A stretch of 64,000 bases of DNA, from contig NZ_VSSB01000001.1 of NCBI RefSeq assembly GCF_008122505.1, positions 62,001 through 126,000 of the forward strand. Direction: 5' to 3'. The translations under genes were made by a program, and so were the position numbers. Origin of the DNA: Agromyces mariniharenae. GTDB lineage: Bacteria; Actinomycetota; Actinomycetes; Actinomycetales; Microbacteriaceae. This document shows, one piece after another, positions 29,057-38,135 of the stretch; the first letter of the stretch is position 1, and the number at the start of each line of letters is the position of its first letter. The notes below the pieces were generated by a model. It saw nothing but the letters and a program-made list of their open reading frames with translations. It ran no database searches and was not told the origin of the DNA.

Positions 29057-29059
29057 GGG

Positions 29060-30046
29060 TCACCGCTTCCGTTCGGCGAGTGCGCTGATCAGCTGCGGGA
29101 CCACGGTGAAGACGTCGCCGACGACGCCGAAGTCGGCGACCTCGAAGATCGGTGCGTCGGGGTCCTTGTTCACGGCGACGATGTTCTTGGCCGTCTGCAT
29201 GCCGGCGCGGTGCTGGATGGCGCCCGAGATGCCGAGGGCGACGTACAGCTGCGGCGAGACGGACACACCGGTCTGCCCGACCTGGGCGGTCGCCGGGATG
29301 TAGCCGGCGTCGACCGCCGCGCGCGACGCGCCGATGGCGGCGCCGAGGGCGTCGGCGAGCTCCTCGACGAGCGCGAACTTCTCGGCCGAGCCGAGGCCGC
29401 GACCGCCCGAGACGACTCGCTTCGCCCCCCGCAGCTCGGGTCGGCTCGACGTCTCGGTCACCGCCTCGACCGACTCGATGGTCGCGGATGCCGCGCCCGA
29501 GGCCGTCACCTCGAGCGTCTCGAGGACGACGGGGCGGGCTTCGGCGCGCGCGTCGACGGCGCCCTGGCGCACGGTCACGACGATCGGTCCGAACGTCGCC
29601 GCGGAGTCGACGTTGTACGCGCCCCCGTAGACCGAGTGGCGGACGACGACGCCCTCGTCGTCGCGCGAGACGCCGATCGCGTCCACGGCGATCGGCGCGC
29701 CGGTGCGGGCGGCGAACCGGCCGGCGATGTCGCGGCCGTCGATCGAGTTCGAGACGAGCACCGCCTCGGGCGCGACGGTCGCCGCAGCCGCGGCGAGCGC
29801 GTCGACGTGCGGGATCGTGAGCTCGGACTGCGTCGAGGCCGTCTCGACGGCGAGCACCCGGTCGGCCCCGAGCGCGGCGGCCTGCTCGGCGAGCGACTGC
29901 GCCTGGCCTGGTGCGGTGACGGCGAGCGCGACCGGCGTGCCGATCTGCGAGGCGGTCGCGAGGAGGCCGGCCGCGCTCGTCGCGAGCTCACCGGTCGGCG
30001 TCGCCTCGAGCACGACGAGGATCGAGTCTGCGGGATAGTCGGTCAT
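29060..30046 (-). CDS. etfA: Electron transfer flavoprotein alpha subunit
   Basis: 328 residues. The C-terminal FAD-binding domain has the conserved [33 protein letters not shown] and [12 protein letters not shown] segments. The heterodimer with EtfB collects electrons from acyl-CoA dehydrogenases such as the one at 24 kb. It follows etfB by 10 bases and has the ribosome site GAGAGGA before the ATG. Confidence 0.96.
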   Translation of the reverse strand: MTDYPADSILVVLEATPTGELATSAAGLLATASQIGTPVALAVTAPGQAQSLAEQAAALGADRVLAVETASTQSELTIPHVDALAAAAATVAPEAVLVSNSIDGRDIAGRFAARTGAPIAVDAIGVSRDDEGVVVRHSVYGGAYNVDSAATFGPIVVTVRQGAVDARAEARPVVLETLEVTASGAASATIESVEAVTETSSRPELRGAKRVVSGGRGLGSAEKFALVEELADALGAAIGASRAAVDAGYIPATAQVGQTGVSVSPQLYVALGISGAIQHRAGMQTAKNIVAVNKDPDAPIFEVADFGVVGDVFTVVPQLISALAERKR

Positions 30047-30056
30047 GATCGTCCTC

Positions 30057-30833
30057 TCAGACCAGCCGGTTCTCGATCAGGAACTCGGCGATCCTGGTGC
30101 CGCCGTCGCCCTCGTCCGTGATCTTGACCCCCGCGCTGCGCGGGGGCTTCTCGGCGATGGCGGTCATGATCGACATGGCGACCGAGAGGTCCTCGGGCTC
30201 GATGCCGAGGTCGGCGGCGCTCAGCGTCTCGAACGGCTTCTTCTTCGCGGCCATGATGCCCTTGAAGTTCGGGAAGCGGGCGTCGGGGAGCGCCTCGGTG
30301 ATCGAGATGACGGCCGGCAACGGCGCGCTCACGCGCATGGTGCCGCCCTCGACGTTTCGCGTTCCCGACACCGAACCGTCGGAGATCTCGACCGAGGAGA
30401 GGGCGGTCGCGTTCGGCACCTCGAGCAGCTCGGCGAGCATGGCGGGGATCACGCCGCCGCTGCCGTCGGTCGAGAGGTTGCCGGTGATGACGAGGTCGAA
30501 CCCGGTGCGCCGGATCGCCGCGGCGAGGGTGCGCGCGGTGAGGCCGAGGTCCGCGGCCGCGAGGCCGGGGTCGGCGATGTGCACGGCCGATGCGGCTCCC
30601 ATCGCGAGGCCCTTGCGGATGGTCGTCGCGGCGCTCTCGGGCGCCATCGACATCGCGACCACCTCGACGTCGTCGTGCGCGTCGGCGTGGGCCAGTGCCA
30701 CCTCGAGGGCGCGCTCGCTGATCTCGTCGAGCACCGCCTCGCTCGCGGCGCGATCGGCGAGCCCCGTCTCGAGGTCGAGCTTGCGTTCCCCGTAGGTGTC
30801 GGGGACCTCCTTCACGAGGACGACGATCTTCAT
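30057..30833 (-). CDS. etfB: Electron transfer flavoprotein beta subunit
   Basis: 258 residues beginning [15 protein letters not shown] as in bacterial EtfB, with the AMP-binding-side segment [19 protein letters not shown]. First gene of etfB-etfA-cytochrome. A 12-codon leader reading frame (30830-30868) with a good ribosome site ends in an ATGA overlap with the etfB start, so etfB may be translated by coupling. A TetR-type operator lies about 100 bases upstream. Confidence 0.95.
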   Translation of the reverse strand: MKIVVLVKEVPDTYGERKLDLETGLADRAASEAVLDEISERALEVALAHADAHDDVEVVAMSMAPESAATTIRKGLAMGAASAVHIADPGLAAADLGLTARTLAAAIRRTGFDLVITGNLSTDGSGGVIPAMLAELLEVPNATALSSVEISDGSVSGTRNVEGGTMRVSAPLPAVISITEALPDARFPNFKGIMAAKKKPFETLSAADLGIEPEDLSVAMSIMTAIAEKPPRSAGVKITDEGDGGTRIAEFLIENRLV

Positions 30834-30868
30834 CGGGCCCGGCTCCCCGGCGTGCTCAGCATGGCCAT
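30830..30868 (-). CDS. 12-residue leader peptide overlapping etfB
   Basis: ATG at 30868 opens a 12-codon frame ([12 protein letters not shown]) whose TGA overlaps the etfB ATG by ATGA. Its ribosome site AGAGAGG lies 5 bases upstream and is identical in sequence and spacing to that of accA1. It may be a true coupling leader or the remains of a duplicated accA1-like start. The etfB start itself has no good ribosome site, which favours coupling. Confidence 0.45.
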   Translation of the reverse strand: MAMLSTPGSRAR

Positions 30869-30870
30869 CG

Positions 30871-30887
30871 GCGCCTCTCTGCGACGT
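30871..30887 (-). repeat. Leader segment identical to one before accA1
   Basis: Second copy of the 17-base ACGTCGCAGAGAGGCGC (minus strand) found at 27212-27228. Confidence 0.7.
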
Positions 30888-30928
30888 GCTTCGCGCGCTC
30901 GACGTGAGCGCGCATGAATCGAAACTAG

Positions 30929-30944
30929 GTTAGTGGCCGTTAAC
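30929..30944. promoter_or_regulatory. TetR-type operator upstream of etfB
   Basis: GTTAGTG-GC-CGTTAAC, two mismatches from a perfect 7-2-7 palindrome and clearly related to those before accA1 and accD1. The flank TAACTGAGATGGCAAG also resembles TAACTGAAATGACAAG beside the accA1 operator. Confidence 0.62.
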
Positions 30945-30967
30945 TGAGATGGCAAGCAGCGCCACGG

Positions 30968-31540
30968 TCAGCGCGTGCCGGATGCCGCGACGGCGTCGGC
31001 GAGGCGCTCGATGCCGAACTCGAATGCGCGGTCGACGTCGCCGCCGAGCCGGAAGGCGCCGGCGAGCTCCATGCTCACGAACCCGTTGGCCCAGGCCGTG
31101 AACGTGCGGGCGGCGTCGAGCGCGTGCTCCTCGCCCGCCAGTTCGGCTGAGACCGCAAGGACCGACGCGCTCGACCGCGCCAGCGAGTCGGGATCGAGGC
31201 GGAGCTCGGCGCCCGGCGCGAAGATCAGCCGGAACGCCACCGGCCGCCGCCGGGCGAATGCGCGGACCGCACGTGCCATCGCCCGCAGCCGCGCTCGCGG
31301 ATCGCCGTCGCGAGCGTCGGGCGCCGCGTCGATGGAGTCGCCGAGCTCGCGCAGCGTGGCGTCGGCCACGAGCGTGATGAGCGCGTCGCGGTTGCTCACG
31401 CGCTTGTAGAGCGACGGCGCGCGCACGCCGACGCGCGTGGCGACCGCCTGCATGGTGAGGCCGTCGAGGCCGTCGCGCTCGAGGAGCTCGCGCCCCGCCT
31501 CGACGATCTCGGCGAGCGACGTGCGATCGGGTGTCGGCAT
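30968..31540 (-). CDS. TetR-family regulator of the divergent MBL hydrolase
   Basis: 190 residues from ATG 31540, which has GGAGG six bases upstream; an in-frame ATG at 31558 is less likely. The N-terminal helix-turn-helix reads MQAVATRVGVRAPSLYKRVSNRDALI, typical of TetR proteins with a WHG-type ligand domain. A perfect 9-3-9 palindrome lies between it and the divergent hydrolase gene, so it probably represses both. Not likely to be the regulator of the GTTAGYG sites, which are different. Confidence 0.85.
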   Translation of the reverse strand: MPTPDRTSLAEIVEAGRELLERDGLDGLTMQAVATRVGVRAPSLYKRVSNRDALITLVADATLRELGDSIDAAPDARDGDPRARLRAMARAVRAFARRRPVAFRLIFAPGAELRLDPDSLARSSASVLAVSAELAGEEHALDAARTFTAWANGFVSMELAGAFRLGGDVDRAFEFGIERLADAVAASGTR

Positions 31541-31581
31541 GTGGTCCTCCGGGTTCATCGGTCGATCTCCAGTATCGGCTA

Positions 31582-31611
31582 TTGACCGTAGCCATCATAG
31601 CTATGTATCAT
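31582..31611 (+). promoter_or_regulatory. Promoter of the MBL hydrolase gene
   Basis: TTGACC (31582-31587), an 18-base spacer and TATCAT (31606-31611). The -10 lies inside the palindrome at 31597-31617, so bound regulator would block it. Confidence 0.55.
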
Positions 31612-31617
31612 AGCTAT
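31597..31617. promoter_or_regulatory. Operator between the TetR gene and the MBL hydrolase gene
   Basis: ATAGCTATG-TAT-CATAGCTAT, a perfect 9-3-9 palindrome in an AT-rich patch that stands out from the GC-rich surroundings. It covers the -10 of the hydrolase and a minus-strand TATGAT (31594-31599) that could serve the regulator gene. Confidence 0.75.
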
Positions 31618-31652
31618 CGTCCACCCCAGCCACCCCAGATCGAGGATCCAGG

Positions 31653-32378
31653 ATGCAACTCCGCCCCAACCTCCACCGCGTCGGCAACGACATCGTCGCC
31701 GTCTACCTCGTCGACACGCCCGAGGGCGTCACCGTCATCGACGCCGGTCTCGCCGGGCAGTGGTCCGACTTCACCGCCGAGCTCGCCGCCATGGGCCGCT
31801 CGGTCGACGACGTGCGCGGCGTCGTGCTGACGCACGGCGACAGCGACCACATCGGCTTCGCCGAGCGCCTCCGCCGCGACCACGGCGTGCCGGTCCACGT
31901 GCACGAAGCGGATGCCGCGCGCGCCCGCGGCGAGGTCTCGACCAAGCCCGAGTGGGGGCACCTGAAGCTCGGCGCCACCGCGAAGTTCCTCTGGTACGCG
32001 ATGCGCAAGAACGGCCTGCGCACCACGCCGGTCGCCGAGGTCGTCACCGTGCGCGACGGCGACGTGCTCGACCTCCCGGGCTCGCCGCGGGTCATCGGAC
32101 TGCCCGGCCACTCCCCCGGCAGCATCGCCATCCACGTGCCCGCGGTCGACGCGGTGTTCGTCGGCGACGCGCTCACCACGCGGCACGTGCTCACCGGCGC
32201 GCAGGGCCCGCAGCCGGCACCGTTCACCGACGACCCGGCCGGCGCGATCTCCTCGCTCCAGCGGCTCACCGGGCTCGGGGCGACGTGGGTGCTGCCCGGC
32301 CACGGCACGCCGTGGAACGACGGCGTCGACGAGGCCGTGCGACGCGTCACCGCGGCGGCGGGGCATCCGGCGACCTGA
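31653..32378 (+). CDS. MBL-fold metallo-hydrolase
   Basis: 241 residues. The metal motif reads THGDSDH (60-66), so the second His of HxHxDH is Asp, a known variant; LPGHSPGS and VLPGHGTPW supply further ligands. It may be a lactonase or thioesterase-like hydrolase; the substrate is unknown. It is divergent from its probable TetR repressor and convergent with accD1. Confidence 0.85.
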   Translation: MQLRPNLHRVGNDIVAVYLVDTPEGVTVIDAGLAGQWSDFTAELAAMGRSVDDVRGVVLTHGDSDHIGFAERLRRDHGVPVHVHEADAARARGEVSTKPEWGHLKLGATAKFLWYAMRKNGLRTTPVAEVVTVRDGDVLDLPGSPRVIGLPGHSPGSIAIHVPAVDAVFVGDALTTRHVLTGAQGPQPAPFTDDPAGAISSLQRLTGLGATWVLPGHGTPWNDGVDEAVRRVTAAAGHPAT

Positions 32379-32488
32379 ACACCGCAGCGGCTGCGCCACT
32401 CCGACGCCACCTGCGCCATGTCGACTGGCGCGCGGGCGGGCGAAGTGGCGCAACGGGCCTCAGGCCCCATGGGGGCGGGGCCCTCGAG

Positions 32489-34096
32489 TCACATCCGGAA
32501 CAGGCCGAACGCGGGCTCGGGCAGCGGCGTGCGGCTCGCGAGCTCCAGCGCCAGGCCGAGCACGGTGCGAGTGTCGGCGGGATCGATGATCCCGTCGTCC
32601 CAGAGCCGGGCCGTCGAGTGGTACGGGCTCCCCTGGTGCTCGTACTGCTCGCGGATCGGGGCCTTGAACGCCTGCTCCGCGTCATCCGACCACGCTTCGC
32701 CCCGCACCGCGAGCTGGTCGCGCTTGACGGTCGAGAGCACGGACGCCGCCTGCTCGCCCCCCATCACCGAGATGCGCGCGTTCGGCCACATCCACAGGAA
32801 CCGCGGCGAGTACGCCCGGCCGCACATGGAGTAGTTGCCGGCGCCGAACGAGCCGCCGATGACGACCGTCAGCTTCGGCACGCGGGTCGTGGCGACCGCG
32901 GTGACCATCTTCGCGCCGTGCTTCGCGATGCCGCCGGCCTCCGCGTCGCGACCGACCATGAAGCCCGAGATGTTCTGCAGGAAGACGAGCGGGATGCCGC
33001 GCTGGTCGCAGAGCTCGATGAAGTGCGCGCCCTTCATGGCGGACTCGCTGAACAGCACGCCGTTGTTCGCGACGATGCCGACCGGGTGGCCGTCGATGTG
33101 GGCGAAGCCCGTGACGAGCGTGTCGCCGTACTCGGGCTTGAACTCGTTGAACTCGCTCGCGTCGACCAGCCGCGCGATGACCTCGTGCACGTCGTAGGGC
33201 TGCTGCACGTCGACGGGCACGGCGGCGAGGAGGTCGCCCGGGTCGACGGCGGGCGGACGCGACTCCCGCACCGCCCAGGCGCGTTCGGCCGGCTGCGGGA
33301 GGGTCGCCACCATGTCGCGCACCAGCTCGAGCGCGTGCTCGTCGTCGTCGGCCAGGTGGTCGGTGACGCCCGAGATGCGCGAGTGCAGGTCGCCGCCGCC
33401 GAGTTCTTCGGGGGTGACCACCTCGCCGATGGCGGCCTTCACGAGCGGCGGCCCGCCGAGGAAGATGGTGCCCTGGTTGCGCACGATCACGGTCTCGTCG
33501 CTCATCGCGGGCACGTACGCGCCGCCCGCGGTGCACGAGCCGAGCACGGCGGCGAGCTGCGGGATGCGCATCGACGAGAGCTGCGCCTGGTTGTAGAAGA
33601 TGCGGCCGAAGTGGTCGCGGTCGGGGAAGACCTCGTCCTGCATGGGCAGGAAGGCGCCGCCCGAGTCGACGAGGTAGACGCAAGGGAGGCGGTGCTCGCG
33701 GGCGACCTCCTGCGCGCGCAGGTGCTTCTTGACGGTCATCGGGTAGTACGTTCCGCCCTTGACCGTCGCGTCGTTGCAGACGACCACGACCGGCCGGCCC
33801 TGCACGAGTCCCACGCCCGTGATGATGCCGGCTCCCGGCGAGTCGCCGTCGTACAGCCCGTCGGCGGCGAGCGGCGAGAGCTCGAGGAACGGGCTGCCCT
33901 CGTCGAGCAGCCGATCGACGCGGTCGCGGGGCAGCAGCTTGCCACGCGAGACGTGCCGTTCGCGGGATGCCTCGGGCCCGCCGAGAGCGGCCGTGGCGAG
34001 CTTCTCGCGCAGCTCGCGCACGAGCTCCGCGTGCCCGGCGGCGTAGCGCCGCGCCGTGTCGCTCGAGGGGTCGATGCCCGTCGTGAGGGTCGTCAT
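32489..34096 (-). CDS. accD1: Acyl-CoA carboxylase beta subunit, carboxyltransferase (methylcrotonyl-CoA type)
   Basis: 535 residues, the length of methylcrotonyl-CoA carboxylase beta. Both crotonase-like halves are present, with oxyanion-hole regions around [16 protein letters not shown] and [16 protein letters not shown]. It pairs with the alpha subunit at 25.1-27.2 kb, though the genes are 5 kb apart and separately promoted. Start at ATG 34096; the frame stays open to ATG 34147 next to the operator. It is divergent from the TetR gene at 34200. Confidence 0.93.
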   Translation of the reverse strand: MTTLTTGIDPSSDTARRYAAGHAELVRELREKLATAALGGPEASRERHVSRGKLLPRDRVDRLLDEGSPFLELSPLAADGLYDGDSPGAGIITGVGLVQGRPVVVVCNDATVKGGTYYPMTVKKHLRAQEVAREHRLPCVYLVDSGGAFLPMQDEVFPDRDHFGRIFYNQAQLSSMRIPQLAAVLGSCTAGGAYVPAMSDETVIVRNQGTIFLGGPPLVKAAIGEVVTPEELGGGDLHSRISGVTDHLADDDEHALELVRDMVATLPQPAERAWAVRESRPPAVDPGDLLAAVPVDVQQPYDVHEVIARLVDASEFNEFKPEYGDTLVTGFAHIDGHPVGIVANNGVLFSESAMKGAHFIELCDQRGIPLVFLQNISGFMVGRDAEAGGIAKHGAKMVTAVATTRVPKLTVVIGGSFGAGNYSMCGRAYSPRFLWMWPNARISVMGGEQAASVLSTVKRDQLAVRGEAWSDDAEQAFKAPIREQYEHQGSPYHSTARLWDDGIIDPADTRTVLGLALELASRTPLPEPAFGLFRM

Positions 34097-34151
34097 GCGC
34101 CTGCCCGTCTTCGTCGACGGCGCGCCCTCTTGTGCGGGGCACGCCATTTCG

Positions 34152-34167
34152 GTTAGTGTTCACTAAC
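34152..34167. promoter_or_regulatory. TetR-type operator between accD1 and its TetR gene
   Basis: GTTAGTG-TT-CACTAAC, a perfect 7-2-7 palindrome of the same family as those before accA1 and etfB. It is 55 bases from the accD1 start and 32 from the regulator start, fitting repression of both. Confidence 0.75.
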
Positions 34168-34179
34168 TCGATTCCCGAT

Positions 34180-34195
34180 GTTAGCGAGCACCCAC
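34180..34195. promoter_or_regulatory. Degenerate second operator next to the TetR start
   Basis: GTTAGCG-AG-CACCCAC keeps one good half-site; its centre is 28 bases from the perfect site. It ends 4 bases before ATG 34200, suggesting autoregulation. Confidence 0.45.
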
Positions 34196-34199
34196 GGAC

Positions 34200-34859
34200 A
34201 TGGCAAGCACCCTCGACGACGCGGCGATCCCCCTCGCGGGCGCGCCGGCCGACGCGCAGCCGACCGGGCTGCCGCGCACCGAGCGCGGGCGCCTCAAGGC
34301 CGATCGCCGCGCGGCGATCCTGAGCTCGGCCGCGACCCTGTTCGCCGAGCGCGGCTACGCCGGCGTCACCATCGAAGACCTGGGCGCCGCCGTCGGCGTG
34401 TCGGGTCCGGCCGTCTACCGGCACTTCCCGGGCAAGGCCGCCGTGCTCGCCGCCATCCTCGAAGGCGCGAGCCGATCGCTGCTCGAGGGTGCGGAGCTCG
34501 TCCTCCGCGACGCCCCCGACGCGGCCGCGGCGCTCCGCTCGCTCATCCGCTTCCACGTCGACTTCGCCCTCGGCGAGGCCGACGTCATCGTCGTGCAGGA
34601 CCGCGAGCTCGAGCAGCTCGACGGCGGCGCGCGGCACGAGGTGCGCTCGCTCCAGCGGCGCTACGTCGAGCACTGGGTGGACACCCTCTCCCGACTCCGG
34701 CCCGATCGGGCCGAGACGGAGCTCAGGTTCCGGGCACACGCCGCCTTCGGACTCCTGAACTCCACTCCGCACAGCGCCCGCATCCCTGGGCGCAGACCCG
34801 CCGACGGCACCATCCGCGGCATCCTGGAGGAGATGACATGGGCGAGCCTCATGTCGTGA
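34200..34859 (+). CDS. TetR-family regulator of branched-chain catabolism (BkaR/Rv2506-like)
   Basis: 219 residues. After a 35-residue variable N-terminus comes a TetR DNA-binding domain with ILSSAATLFAERGYAGVTIEDLG and VSGPAVYRHFPGKAAVL. In M. tuberculosis a TetR protein (Rv2506, BkaR) beside the equivalent carboxylase/ketoacid genes represses them. Here it is divergent from accD1 with two operator copies between. It is the best candidate to bind all GTTAGYG sites in the window. It overlaps the following acetyltransferase gene by 22 bases. Confidence 0.87.
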   Translation: MASTLDDAAIPLAGAPADAQPTGLPRTERGRLKADRRAAILSSAATLFAERGYAGVTIEDLGAAVGVSGPAVYRHFPGKAAVLAAILEGASRSLLEGAELVLRDAPDAAAALRSLIRFHVDFALGEADVIVVQDRELEQLDGGARHEVRSLQRRYVEHWVDTLSRLRPDRAETELRFRAHAAFGLLNSTPHSARIPGRRPADGTIRGILEEMTWASLMS

Positions 34860-35320
34860 CCCTGCGCGCGACCCGCGACGGGGATCTCGATGCACTGTTC
34901 GCCTTCGAGCAGGACGAGGCGGCCGTGCAGATGGCCGCCTTCACGCCGCCCGACCCGACCGACCGCGCCACGTTCGACGCCCACTGGCGTCGGCTCCTCG
35001 CCGACCCCTCGGTCGACGCGCGCACGGTGCGCGCCGACGGCGCCGTGGTGGGCAGCGTCGCCCGCTGGTACGACGAGGGCACGGCCGAGATGACCTACTG
35101 GATCGACCCGGCGCACTGGGGCGAGGGCATCGGCAGCCGCGCGGTGCGGCTCTTCCTCGACGCCGTGCACGATCGACCCGTGCGCGTGCGCGTTGCCGCT
35201 GACAACGCGCGGTCGATCGCGATCGTCGAGAAGCTCGGCTTCGTGCAGGTCGCCACCGAGCTGAGCTTCGCGAACGCACGCGGCATCGAGGTCGAGGAGC
35301 GGATCTACCGCCTCGACTGA
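34838..35320 (+). CDS. GNAT-family N-acetyltransferase (RimJ/RimL-like)
   Basis: 160 residues. VTLRATRDGDLDALFAFEQDE at the start, DPAHWGEGIGSRAVRLFLD (acetyl-CoA loop) and NARSIAIVEKLGFVQVA are typical of the Acetyltransf_3 subgroup. GGAGG precedes ATG 34838, and the 22-base overlap with the TetR gene implies co-transcription. Substrate unknown. Confidence 0.86.
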   Translation: MGEPHVVTLRATRDGDLDALFAFEQDEAAVQMAAFTPPDPTDRATFDAHWRRLLADPSVDARTVRADGAVVGSVARWYDEGTAEMTYWIDPAHWGEGIGSRAVRLFLDAVHDRPVRVRVAADNARSIAIVEKLGFVQVATELSFANARGIEVEERIYRLD

Positions 35321-35336
35321 GCGGTGATCGGCGACG

Positions 35337-35645
35337 TCAGGCCGGCGTCGCGCCGAGCTCGTCGGCGATCGCGCGGATGCGCAGCGCGAGCGCCACGTCG
35401 CGCCGCGTGACCCCGCCGACGTCGTGGGACGTCAGTGCGAACTCGACGTGGCCCCACGCCAGCCGGACGTCGGGGTGGTGGTTCAGCTCTTCGGCGACGT
35501 CGGCGACCGCGTCCACGAACTGCACCGCGCTGCGGAAGTCCGCCGTCGTGAAGGCGCCCACGAGGTGGCTCTGCGAGTTGCGGAACCCCGAGCCCGCGAG
35601 GGTCGCTTCGGTCTCGGCCGGCGAGAGGATGCTGCGTGCGTCCAT
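35337..35645 (-). CDS. 4a-Hydroxytetrahydrobiopterin dehydratase (pterin carbinolamine dehydratase)
   Basis: 102 residues with the catalytic signature ELNHHPDV and the later LTSHDVGGVTRRDVALA. The enzyme recycles pterin cofactor after aromatic amino acid hydroxylation, but no hydroxylase is in the window; stand-alone copies are common and their role is often unclear. ATG 35645 is preferred to 35654 for ribosome-site spacing (GGGAGG). Confidence 0.88.
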   Translation of the reverse strand: MDARSILSPAETEATLAGSGFRNSQSHLVGAFTTADFRSAVQFVDAVADVAEELNHHPDVRLAWGHVEFALTSHDVGGVTRRDVALALRIRAIADELGATPA

Positions 35646-35673
35646 ACGCTCCATCCTCCCGCCGATCGCGACG

Positions 35674-37119
35674 TCACGCCATGGTCAGCGCCAGCCCCGG
35701 CTCGCGGAGGATCGCGCCGATGTCGGCGAGGAACCGCGAGCCCTGCTCGCCGTCGACCAGGCGGTGGTCGAACGAGAGGCTCAGCGTCATGAGCTCGCGC
35801 AGCGCGATCTCGCCGCGGTGCTCCCACGGCTGGCGTCGCACGGCGCCCATGGCGAGGATGGCCGCCTCGCCCGGGTTCAGGATCGGCGTGCCCGCGTCGA
35901 TGCCGAAGACGCCGATGTTCGTGATCGAGATCGTGCCGCCCGAGAGGTCGGCCGGCGGCGTGCGCCCGGCGCGGGCGGTCTCGGCGAGCGCGGAGATCGC
36001 GTCGGCGAGCTCGATGAGCGTCATCCGCTCGGCGCCCTTGACGTTCGGCACCACGAGCCCGCGACCGGTCGCCGCAGCGATGCCCAGGTTGACGCCGCCG
36101 TACTGCACGATCTCCTGCGCACCCTCGTCCCACCGCGAGTTCACCTCGGGCGTGCGGCGCGCAGCGATGCAGACGGCCTTCGCGACCACGGTGAGCGGCG
36201 TCACCTTGTGACCGGCGAACGCGCGGTCGTCGCGGATGCCGCGCAGGAGCTCCATGGTCGCGGTCACGTCGACGGTGAGGAACTCCGTCACGTGCGGGGC
36301 CGTGAACGCGCTCTGCACCATGGCCGCCGCGGTGTGCTTGCGCACGCCCTTGATCGGGATGCGCGTCTCGGCGGGTCGTTCGGCGCCCGCGCCGGCGACC
36401 GTCGGAGCGCTCGGAGCGCCGCCTGCGATCCCCGCAGGGGCGACGGGCGGCTCGGCGGTCGCGGGTGCACCGGATGCCACGGCCTCGACGTCGGCACGCG
36501 TGATGAGCCCGCGCTCCCCCGTGCCGTTCACGGTCGCGAGGTCGATGCCGAGGTCGCGCGCGAGCTTGCGCACGGGCGGGGTCGAGCGCGGACGCTCGGG
36601 CGCACCCGTCGAGAGGTCGGTCGACGGCGGCGTCACCGACGCCGCAGCACCGGCGGGCGGTGCGTCGAGGTCGGTCGCCGCCCCTTTCTCGGGGACCGAA
36701 GGCACGAGGTCGGCCGCGAGCGCGCTGCGTCGGGCGCGGCGCTTCGGCCCGCCCTCGTCGCGGGCGCCGTAGCCCACGAGGTTGGGTCCGGGCGCGACGT
36801 CGGCCTCGGGCGCCGGCGCGGGCTCGGCGGTCGCCCGGGCGTCGGTCGCGGCATCCGCGGGACCGCCCTCGCCTGCGCCCTCGCCCGTGTCGCACGAGAA
36901 CAGCGGCTCGCCGACGTTCACGGTCTCGCCCTCGGCGGCGTGCAGCGCCGTGATGACGCCCGAGTACGGCGACGGCAGCTCGACGACGGCCTTCGCCGTC
37001 TCGACGTCGGCGATGATCTGGTTGAGCTCGACGCGGTCGCCGACCGCGACGCGCCAGGCCACGATCTCGGACTCGGTGAGGCCCTCGCCGAGGTCGGGAA
37101 GCGGGAACTCCCTGATCAT
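35674..37119 (-). CDS. bkdC: Branched-chain 2-oxoacid dehydrogenase E2 (dihydrolipoamide acyltransferase)
   Basis: 481 residues: lipoyl domain (1-80, with DVETAKAVVELP carrying the lipoyl Lys), an Ala/Pro-rich linker, an E3-binding domain (VRKLARDLGIDLATVNGTG) and the catalytic core ending in LSFDHRLVDGEQG (His and Asp of the active site). It transfers acyl groups to CoA. ATG 37119 is preferred; GTG 37128 overlapping the E1 beta stop is possible. No E3 gene is seen in the window. Confidence 0.94.
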   Translation of the reverse strand: MIREFPLPDLGEGLTESEIVAWRVAVGDRVELNQIIADVETAKAVVELPSPYSGVITALHAAEGETVNVGEPLFSCDTGEGAGEGGPADAATDARATAEPAPAPEADVAPGPNLVGYGARDEGGPKRRARRSALAADLVPSVPEKGAATDLDAPPAGAAASVTPPSTDLSTGAPERPRSTPPVRKLARDLGIDLATVNGTGERGLITRADVEAVASGAPATAEPPVAPAGIAGGAPSAPTVAGAGAERPAETRIPIKGVRKHTAAAMVQSAFTAPHVTEFLTVDVTATMELLRGIRDDRAFAGHKVTPLTVVAKAVCIAARRTPEVNSRWDEGAQEIVQYGGVNLGIAAATGRGLVVPNVKGAERMTLIELADAISALAETARAGRTPPADLSGGTISITNIGVFGIDAGTPILNPGEAAILAMGAVRRQPWEHRGEIALRELMTLSLSFDHRLVDGEQGSRFLADIGAILREPGLALTMA

Positions 37120-37124
37120 TCCGG

Positions 37125-38131
<1,007 letters not shown>

Positions 38132-38135
<4 letters not shown>

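Noticed and set aside
27431..30121. Plus-strand open frame of 896 codons
   Set aside because: It is antisense to etfA and the cytochrome gene; the translation is Arg/His/Gly-rich and low complexity, a shadow of third-position GC bias.
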